Shown piece after piece: positions 56,281-64,000 of a stretch of DNA of 64,000 nt. The notes under the pieces were generated by a model that did no database searches, was not told where the DNA came from, and worked only from the letters and a program-made list of their open reading frames with translations. Position 1 is the first letter of the stretch, and every line of letters starts with the position of its first letter. The position numbers were made by a program, and so were the translations under genes. Origin of the DNA: Butyriboletus loyo (taxonomy: Eukaryota; Basidiomycota; Agaricomycetes; Boletales; Boletaceae); the NCBI GenBank assembly GCA_038093515.1, contig JBBPSI010000012.1, positions 186,001 through 250,000 on the forward strand, given 5' to 3'.

Positions 56281-56788
56281 CCTTCCACCAGCCTATTACT
56301 TAGGCCCTTTCCTGCCTTTTTCCACACCCATTTCCTTCCATATTACCCAATGCAATTGAATTTGGTCTCATCTGACCATATGACATGCTTTCAGTCCTCC
56401 ACAGTCCCCATTCTTGCTCTCCTATGACACATAGAGAGAAGGGGGTGTTTTTTCTTCACCACAGCCTTCATACCAGCCTTCCTGAGGTGACAACAAATGG
56501 TTTGGGGGGAGATAGGATGGTTCTTGATGTCCTGAAGAGTTTTGGTAACCTGGACAGCATTTTCAGCCTTCCCAGTACCAATAAGATGAATGGCATGACA
56601 TATGTCAGTGGAAGTTATGAGAGATGGGTGACCACCAGAGGCTTTGAGTAGGTCTGGACAGTGTTTGGAGAAATGTCTACTAATGGTAGAGTGGTTGAGA
56701 CAGTAGAATGTGAGATCTGGTAAGTGGATTGACCCATTTCCAGGCAGGAGATGATTTGGTTGGTTTGTTCAATAGAAAGGGATTTCAT
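56281..56788 (-). pseudogene. Tc1/mariner transposase, N-terminal part
   Basis: It starts MKSLSIEQTNQIISCLEMGQ (helix-turn-helix), then NHPISPQTICHHLRKAG, and the first DDE Asp in VIWSDETKFNCIG, ending RLVEG at the LTR. At least two stop codons (EDW to ED-stop and after CIG) come from single-base changes. Joining it to 47847 downward restores VEGTVKFEEESVM. No terminal inverted repeats were found. Confidence 0.88.
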
Positions 56789-56869
56789 AATGGAAGTAAT
56801 GGAAAAAGCGATAGTGTTTTGATGTGTTTGCACAATGTTGAACTTATTATGCATCACATGACCCATTGC

Positions 56870-57240
56870 TTATGTAATACTCAGAATCTAGACAGAACCT
56901 ATGATGTAGTGGTCCAGACCAGCCCATGACATCATCAGTCTAGACTATGACATCATACCTCATGTATTTAATCTCCATTTACTTCTCTTCTTTTTGATCA
57001 CTGTTGGCTTCTTAGTCTAACCATGTATAGTAGTTTGTCACACACACAGCTAGGTCTGTGCGCCATCTTGTACAATATATAAAGGCTCATGGTTTAGGCT
57101 AGATCCCTTAGCTTTAACCACTTGTCTTGATCACTGGAAACAGTTGAGGGACTAAGGTACTTTGCTATACTCTATAAACCTTCGCCAGTGCTTTGTGTAG
57201 CACTGCAACTTGTAGTGGAACCACCTGTGGAAATGTTCTG
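56870..57240 (+). mobile_element. Decayed, truncated LTR-A copy
   Basis: It shares CATGTATTTAATCTCCATTTAC, the ATATATAAAGGCTCATGG box and the CCACTTGTCTTGATC end region with LTR-A, but has lost its start and most CpG. It marks an old insertion. Confidence 0.7.
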
Positions 57241-58111
57241 TTGGGATTACTCCTGTGGTCATAACATGCAATGGTTTTGTTGCCCACTGTATGCTACAGA
57301 TGAGAAAGCCTGCAAGGGTGAGTGGGCTTTACATGAGGTGGTCCATAGGGTGGTACATGATGTGACAAGGGGGTCCCACAGGGTGAGCATGCAATATTGG
57401 AGATAGCCTACAGGAGACTGATGGGCCTGCAGGAGGATATTTGCAAGCAGACTGCCAGGATGACTTGGATTGCAGATAGGCATATGAACAGGGGGATTTG
57501 CTACAGACATCCTGACTCACAAAGAGTGTATGTATTGCAAATGAGGGGGCCCACAGGGACATATACCCAGTAGTGCCATGGTGACATAAGCCTAATTGAT
57601 CTCTCTTCACAACCAAGTATGCAGTCTAGATCTGCATTAACAGAGGCTCCTGCTGGCTCACCACTGATACTGATGGATCAACTCTCAAGCTACATGTGGG
57701 CCAGATTTTCTGTGGAAATACAATTCCCTACAAGCACATCCTCTATTCTACCACATATCAACATTCCTTCTGATATAGTTTGCCAGGCAGATCAAATAGT
57801 GCAGGCTCTTGCAGAAGCATATTGGAACCCCTGTAGGGCTGCATTACATCATGGTGGAATGAAACTCATGTACCCTTCAGTTACCCTTCAGGGCTTTGAT
57901 CCAATGTGGGAGGTGAGCACAATGGCGGGAATTTGCACTTGTATTCTGAGCTGCTGAATAGAGGGACATATGGAGCTCATTCAAACATCTCCACTGCACC
58001 CACCCTTACTGCCAGTATCACTGCATCTGACCTTCGTGCTAAATGGAGAACCCACAAGAGTTACTTCTGATGGGATGCAGAGTTGGCAGGGTGCATTAAC
58101 ATGTCCCCCAC
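57241..58111. other. CpG-depleted sequence, probably 5' part of a dioxygenase relic
   Basis: The plus frame 57619-57957 (SSYMWARFSVEIQ, HGGMKLMYPS) is protein-like but unrecognised. It lies directly upstream of the TET/JBP-like segment and may be part of the same broken gene. Confidence 0.35.
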
Positions 58112-58734
58112 ATGGTACCAACAGGAGTGCAATGCTGGTCCCATTCATTGAATATGAGTATCACACATCACCTCTATTTGCAGCATACAAATGGCAAGCT
58201 AGAGATATCTGCTACTTTAAAGGTGGGGCACAATGATGATGAAAGTAGGGAGTGGCTCCATGCAATTACCAGTGCACATGTGGTAATGTCCACTGCAATA
58301 AGCATCATGCATCTGGAGATCTATAATCTAGTGCAGGAGGCAATGATTCAACTTTGGGAGATCAGATTGCTGGATGACCTCACAGACATGTGGGATGTCC
58401 TTCAACTTTGGCCCCCTGTTTTCAACAGCCTCTCAGTGATGGTAAACAGGTCCAGCCACTACCATCTGGATAAGAACAGACTCCCACAATCATTCAACCA
58501 ACTCCTCAGTGTTGGCAATTACAGCAGCCTCAACATGATCTTCCCAAGGCAGCACCTATGGCTATGGTAACCCCCAGGAACTGGACTTGCATTTTCCAGG
58601 AGGCTTATCATTCATGGGGCAGCAGAGGTAGTGGAAGATTGGAAATGCATCACTTGGTATATGCAGGACAAGGTCCACCATACTCTAGGGGTCCTGCAGT
58701 GTAATTATGCTGAGGTACACAAGATAGGAGTTTA
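58112..58734 (+). pseudogene. TET/JBP-like 2-oxoglutarate/Fe(II) dioxygenase relic
   Basis: The segment reads VMVNRSSHYHLDKNRLPQSF, LLSVGNYSSLNMIFP, then (after a TAA) PPGTGLAFSRRLIIHGAAEV and WYMQDKVHH. The H-x-D in YHLDKN, a GNYSS strand, the PGTG turn and the late IIHG His match the Fe-binding core of fungal TET/JBP enzymes, which oxidise methylated bases in DNA. One stop and loss of flanking regions make it non-functional. Members of this family in mushrooms often ride with KDZ transposons, and a KDZ relic lies 1.8 kb away. The identification rests on remembered motifs. Confidence 0.65.
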
Positions 58735-60557
58735 GAAATTCAATTGGAACAAGATGTATATTATGAAACAGCATGTATATAAATTTAAATGTGATTGTAT
58801 TCATCACACCCCATGGAAGGTGGTGCAGAATGGAGGTAGGCAAAATGCCTTCAATGACAATAGGGATATGGTGGTGCAGGTGATCAGAGCATAGCTGCAG
58901 TGAGTAATGAAGGTGGGGCAGTGTGAATGGTGAGGTGGGAAAGATCAGAGGTTATGCAGAGTGTTTCCGCCTGGCTGAACAATGAGATAGGCCACAGAAG
59001 CAAGCACGTTCTCATGTACCTTGTTGAGCAGGAGCTGCATGGCAATTCCAACTGCCCCTCTGCTGGGCATATCATGACAGGAGCACAGCTGCAGTGGGTA
59101 ATGAAGGCAGGGCAGTGCAAATGGTGAGGCAGGGAAGATCAGAGGTTGTGCAGAGCATTTCTGGTTGGCTGAACAACAGGGCAGGCCATGGAAACAATGC
59201 AATTAGATTGGTAAAAATGGGATGAATTCAGGGCCAGGGCCAGCCCAATGTAGCAGAGAAGGCTAAGGGCCATTCATGAAGCATGCTCCAGGGAACTACT
59301 TCATGTGCATTCAAATTGCCCTCATACAAGAATCCACCTGTGCATACATGATACATTTACAGAATTACTCTACTGTGGCTCAGGCTGTGGCACTTCATAC
59401 CCTAGCAGTGCACAGAGCTGTGCTCTGTGGCCCCAGTAGTGCCACATCTGGGAGTCCAGGGATTCTATCCTTGCAAGGCCCTCTTCCAGCACCTTTAGGC
59501 ACTCCTCCTCATGTCGATCCAGCACCTGATTTTGCAGCTCTGCCAATGGAGAGTTGTATAGACCCCACAGATACTATATGAACATCAGTGATGCTAATGG
59601 CCATATCACATGAATGGAATACCTGGAAGTACTCATCCGAGGCATGGAGAATATCAGAGATTGGGCCTGGCCAAATATCCAAGTCATTTGGCATTCCAAT
59701 GGTCTACCAGTCCTGCACAAACTCTTGCCAGTGATCTGCACTCCAGTCAGGAAGCAAGGTTGGAATGTTCTCTATCATTTTTTATAGGTTGGGCTGCATG
59801 TGGATGATTGTGGCTTGCAGGTCATGGTTGACACAATGCTCATAAGCACTTTGACAAGTGGTAGTAGGCACAGGCACTGTGTATCTTGTCATGTATATAT
59901 TTTGCAAACAGAATAAAGAGGCCTTTATCAGGTGATAGATCAGTATGCTAACATGCAGTGCAGCTGAGGGGCTCATGAATTCCTGGGAGATGCAATGGTT
60001 CCATCCTTCAGGCCAGTCATGTCACTCTAGGCAGGATAAATGGTGGGTAGCTGCCTCAATGCAGCAGCCAAGGTAATACATCACTCAATGTAGAACACTT
60101 TGAGGGACATTGGGCATGCTGACATTGGAAGAAAGGACAGATGCAGACATAGCAGTGGGGGCTGGAAAGGAAGGGCAGTTGATGGACCACCATCTGATAG
60201 AGTCACCCTTATAGGGAAGTGGCAGGTGTATTATTCCTCAATTGTTTCTGCCCATTTGGGACTGTAGCCATATTCCCACTGTTCTACAGGATGTGGAATC
60301 TGTATTATTTGACTCATTCAGTGGAATGGGAAAGTAAATCAAATACAATTCTGCAGATCCTAACATATCATATCCTAAGAGACTCCCAGGTATCCTGGCA
60401 CTGGTCCTGCAGTCTGCAGTATGTGGCAGCCTGTTAGGCAGCATAGTAGGCATGTCCATACACTCCAATGAACCTGCTTTCCAATAATAGCTGCTTCCAT
60501 AGTTGGGCCTTCATGTTGAAGAACTTTGAGGTCCATTGAAACTCTAAAACAATAAGC
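58735..60557. other. CpG-depleted transposon-derived sequence, no gene assigned
   Basis: It has several short frames on both strands. Repeated phrases (AGATCAGAGGTT and CACAGCTGCAGTG near 58940 and 59140) show a local duplication. Nothing else was recognised. Confidence 0.35.
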
Positions 60558-60986
60558 TCAGCCTCCTTGCTCCACTAATCCCATGCAGCCTTTGTGCACA
60601 ACCAATTTATGTGATAAACTGAGGGGCTGCTGATAAGCATCAAATATGAAGGTTACAGCAGGAGAAATACATTCAGATATCCAGTCATCCTCCTCAGCAT
60701 CCCACAGGATATCTAAAAGCCAAAGCCAGGCCAGGCCTTCCTTGCAATGTCCACTTCCATTTGGATTACAAACTGCAGTAGTTACCTTGAGATCTGCCTC
60801 CTGGAGCCGCTGATATCTTTGAAGGGTTGCCTCATCTGCACCAAGGGATATCATGGCCTTGTGACATGTCCTGTAAATGGCAGCATGTTTTGCAAGGGTG
60901 GCATCAACTGCAGTCAGCTTTTCCCAAGCATGGATGTTAGCAGCCTGGCTTTTTGCAAGGCAGACCTCTGTCCTGAACAGAACCAC
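60558..60986 (-). pseudogene. KDZ-type transposase C-terminal fragment
   Basis: A 142-codon open frame includes AAIYRTCHKAMISLGADEATLQRYQ, LKVTTAVCNPNGSGH, GLAWLWLLDI and DDWISECI. These are characteristic of the C-terminus of KDZ (Kyakuja-Dileera-Zisupton) transposases of mushrooms. The rest of the gene was not located. Confidence 0.65.
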
Positions 60987-61446
60987 TGAATGACGCTAGA
61001 CAGGACTGAGAGTGAGGAACCCTGCTACAGGAAGAACTCAATTCAATCAAAAGCAAAGAAATAAAGAAAAGGGTGTGAGATGATTGACCCCAAAGAGAAG
61101 TAGAGAGAAAAAAAAGAAAGGAACACCAGGGAAGGTCATTTCCACTGATGCCTTTACAGAAAACCCATAATTCTGGACTTTCTCCACTGCAGAACAGACT
61201 GGAGAGGACATGGAAATGTGAGAGAATGGACAGAATCTATTGGCTATTGCTTGAAGATCAAGGAACAAGGACAGTGAGTGACTAGATGATTGCACAGAAA
61301 GGCAAGAGAGTCGAAAAGTGATATTTTAGATCATAGTTACAGCCTTTTTATAGTCTGGGCATTTCCCAAGACTTAAAACACTAAGGATAAGTGAAAGCTA
61401 AGTAGAAATGTCAAGGAAATCATTGACAGAATGTACATAATCATAG
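60987..61446. other. CpG-depleted sequence without gene
   Basis: No coding motif or repeat structure was recognised. Confidence 0.35.
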
Positions 61447-61680
61447 TGGGTGTTATAGAAGTTAATTGGAGATAATAAGTACAAGATCAAATAGAAAGGA
61501 ACCTACTGGCAAATACTTTCTGGACACACAGAACCTTGACATGAAATCTTGATGACCATGGAAATATTGGAATAGAATGGAATGTGGTGAAGAAGAAGGA
61601 AGGAAGTGAGGAGAGTTGCAAAGTGATTGTTTGTAATGCATGTGAGTGCTGAATTGCCTGGAGGAGGAGTGATTGTGACC
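61447..61680 (+). repeat. Dispersed repeat, second copy of 44955-45180
   Basis: It carries GTTAATTGGAGATAATAAG, GGAACCTACTGGCAAATAC, TTCTGGACACACAGAACC and ATGTGAGTGCTGAATTGCCTG in the same order as the left copy. Confidence 0.7.
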
Positions 61681-61873
61681 TAGAGGATCATGTTCTCTAC
61701 ATTCACAGGGGTCTTTGATTCTGACTGTCCTCAGTCAGTCATGTGATGCTGATGTAAGTGGTGTGGCAACACATATGCAAACAAAAACTTGCTGATCATT
61801 GATTGTCTGTGCTTTCCTTCTTTCTTCCATACATCTCCCTTCACCCATCCTTCCAAACATCCCATCCACTACC

Positions 61874-62970
61874 ATGTCCTTCTGTCTCAACAACCTCCTC
61901 ACAGCATTCCAAGGCCTGAAAGTGGAGGATCTGAGAGCAATCACACAAGAATAGATCAAAGCAGCAGTAGAAGCAGTGGACACAGTGGTGTGCACGTATC
62001 TGGACGACAATGATGACCTGTGGATGGAGCAGGAATTCTGAATGCAGGAATGGGACAAGGTAATGGTAAGTATCTCCATCTCTTTCCCTCCATTCACAGC
62101 TAACATTCCACAGAGCACCCTTCATAGCACAATGACTGCAAGGTTGGAGGTCAATGCTGGACCTTTGATCTTGATGGAAACCTCAGGCCAGCTCCAGGAA
62201 GCGAAGCATGAACATGACAAGTGGAGTGGAGAATGGAAGGTGCAGGAAGAGGAGGTGAAGGAGAAGGCACAGTTGCAGGAGAAGAAGGAAAGGAGCATGT
62301 CAGGGAGCATGGGGGTATTCCAGATCAAGGTTCCCAAGATAGAACAGGAGGAATTAGGGGCACTGACCACTGCCTCTACTTCTGCTGCACCAGAGCCAAG
62401 CAAGTCAGGGCAGATAATGGATGTGGTGGTGCCTAGACTGCACAAGGTGAGTTTCTGCTACACTACCCACTCAGAACTCTCTTAACAACTTGTTCAGTGA
62501 TCCTGTCCCACTCCAGAAGAAGAGAATGATGATGAGGAAGAAGATGTCCACATCCCAGAACCACTCAACAAGGTTCCATGTACCAAGTGCCACTCACTGC
62601 AAATCCCCTGTCAAGGCAAGCCAGGATGGTCATGCATCAAGTGCACTGCACTCAAAGTGGTGTGCAACAAGTTGAGGTTCAGGGAAAAGGTGGAGCAAAA
62701 GGGAAAACAACCCCAACCTGGTAAGTTCCATCCCCATGTATACCAAAGACTGCTAATTCCATTGTAGAGCAAAAGGGCAGAACAGCATGGTAGCAGCCCT
62801 TGCCACTGGTAATCAACTTCAGTGACCCAGAGGATATGGCAATAAGGGGAAGGCAAAGGCAAAGGCATCAGGAGGAGTTGCTCAGGCACAGACTGCAGTG
62901 TCTATCTGCTGCATACAGGCTCACTTGAGGGAGGTTGAGCTGGAACTTGAGGAAATGTTGGAGGAGCTGA
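61874..62970 (+). pseudogene. Repeat-associated gene relic with Zn2Cys6-spaced cysteines
   Basis: It starts MSFCLNNLLTAFQGLKVEDL, with stops where Gln and other codons are expected. A Lys/Glu-rich middle follows (62200-62440). After an intron-like gap an acidic segment leads to VPCTKCHSLQIPCQG, then WSCIKCTALKVVCNK. The six Cys have C-x2-C-x6-C-x8-C-x2-C-x6-C spacing, which is the fungal Zn(II)2Cys6 pattern. Such proteins occur in many copies in mushroom genomes near transposons. At least two stop codons lie in the first exon. Confidence 0.6.
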
Positions 62971-63559
62971 GTAGTTGATCCCACCTCCTCTTATTTGTCT
63001 TTTTGTCATGTACCATGTACTTTGATTAATGATGCAATTTATCCTGTTCTGCTTGGATTCCAGAGTTCCATGCATGATTCTGTGTGTGACCATACTGTGC
63101 TCACCAGGAAGACTTGGTAAGGATTAGAATTTAGTAAGCATTTAGAAAGGTGAAATTTGTCTGTGAAACTGTCCTGGTCCACCACTAATCTTTCTTCCAA
63201 CTTCCTGGATCTTGGATGCTACAAAAAATGAGCATGGCACCACTACATGCAGTAGAAGTCTGAAGTTATGTAAGTGTCTCATGAGATGCACAATTAAAAG
63301 ATTAGTGGCATCTTTAGAGACAGAAGGAACAGAGTGTATCATATAATTTGTTTCGGTTTTTTTATCTTGTATTTGTTTTTATCTTTGGTCTTTTTGTCTT
63401 TTCTTTTTACTTGAGAGGTATAATCATAATCCTGGTTTGTTTAGTTTATTTTCCATCAAAGAATGAGGGGATGTAAGAGAGCACTGGACAAATCCCAGGG
63501 TTAAACAGATCTCTGGACTAATCCCAGGGTGAAATGGATCCTTGGAGCACAGAATGTGG
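62971..63559. other. CpG-depleted sequence without gene
   Basis: AT-rich, with no frame or repeat recognised. Confidence 0.3.
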
Positions 63560-63793
63560 TTATTCAAGGTCAAGATGAGCTGGATCATCTTTTACCAGCT
63601 TGCCATCCTCTATTTCTTCTTGAGGGGTGAGATCATTGTTGTATTGGTCAAATACTCCTGTAATCAATGGTAAGGGGATAGTTCTTGAATGATAAGGATG
63701 TAATTGGAATGCTGCATAATGCAGCCTTGAAATTGACCTATCCAACTCTTCCAGGATATATGAACTGCCAGTCATCCTGCAAAGGACTACCAT
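63560..63793 (-). pseudogene. Possible retroelement integrase C-terminal fragment
   Basis: A 77-codon frame contains GSSYILEELDRSISRLHYAAF and LHPYHSRTIPLP, similar in pattern to the extreme C-terminus of some basidiomycete Gypsy pol proteins. No catalytic domain is nearby. Low confidence. Confidence 0.35.
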
Positions 63794-63810
63794 TGGCTCT
63801 AAGTAGCTTT

Positions 63811-64000
63811 GTTACAGTAGTGGTCTACTTTTTCTCTCCATTACCGTTGGGACTACTATGTTCACCTAGCCTTTTGCTAGTTCCCTTTGAATGGTAACAA
63901 CCGTTCCAGCTTAGTCATCTTTTCCCACGCATGGACACGATTTCCTTCATACTCTGGAAGCTTCTAGAGTATACCTTCCTCATTTGTCTCTTCGCTCTCG
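63811..64000 (+). mobile_element. LTR-C copy, cut by window edge
   Basis: It starts TGTTACAGTAGTGG and follows the LTR-C at 41192 through GGTAACAACCGTTC and GAGTAT to CTCTTCGCTCTCG at the window end. The two differ at roughly one base in six by eye. Confidence 0.85.

Overview
The window is from a filamentous basidiomycete, most likely an Agaricomycete. Many introns are only about 50-60 nt, with GT..AG ends and some microexons. The genes include a CYP51, a STK16/Env7-type kinase, a secreted unspecific peroxygenase, a family 10 xylanase relic and a HEN1-type methyltransferase. The repeat block carries remnants of KDZ transposons and TET/JBP dioxygenases, a pairing known from mushroom genomes. 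I cannot name the species. No rRNA, tRNA or CRISPR was recognised.

Region 1 (1-39.3 kb) is gene-dense. It opens with four minus-strand P-loop GTPases arranged A-B-A-B (1-3.9 kb), which looks like a duplicated pair. Conserved housekeeping genes follow: a STK16-like kinase, a basic zinc-finger protein, a mitochondrial RNB exoribonuclease (DSS1/CYT-4 type), lanosterol 14-alpha-demethylase (ERG11), V-ATPase subunit e, a HEN1-type small-RNA methyltransferase, an atypical G-protein alpha subunit, a PPIL3-type cyclophilin, F-actin capping protein beta, TAN1, a bHLH factor, a Nudix hydrolase, a KE4/ZIP zinc transporter, an HD hydrolase, a PEX11-type protein, a DUF427 protein and eIF5. Secretome genes are a broken GH10 xylanase (32.4-34.0 kb) and a peroxygenase (37.8-39.2 kb) with a decayed partial copy of its 3' end nearby.

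Region 2 (39.6-64 kb) is a transposon block. Three LTR families can be separated by their termini: LTR-A (about 500 bp), LTR-B (about 820 bp) and LTR-C (about 428 bp). The centrepiece is a nested set of insertions with matching target-site duplications. A Tc1/mariner transposase gene is split by a solo LTR-B (TSD CCTTC). That LTR is split by a full-length chromodomain Ty3/Gypsy element with LTR-A ends (TSD CCCTT). The Gypsy element's reverse-transcriptase active site is split by a second, much younger solo LTR-B (TSD ATAGA). Around this lie solo LTR-As (TSDs CATAC and GTGGT), an interrupted gag gene, a truncated Helitron helicase with 3' hairpin-CTAG termini, a degenerate minisatellite, an old Gypsy relic, a TET/JBP-like dioxygenase relic, a KDZ transposase relic and a Zn2Cys6-like gene relic.

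The old repeats (about 44.6-47.8 and 57.2-63.8 kb) are almost free of CpG and carry C-to-T type lesions, while the youngest insertions remain CpG-rich. This is what cytosine methylation followed by deamination would leave. It makes the dioxygenase relic, whose family oxidises 5-methylcytosine, especially interesting in context. All genes were called by reading and splicing by eye; no alignment or database search was run.
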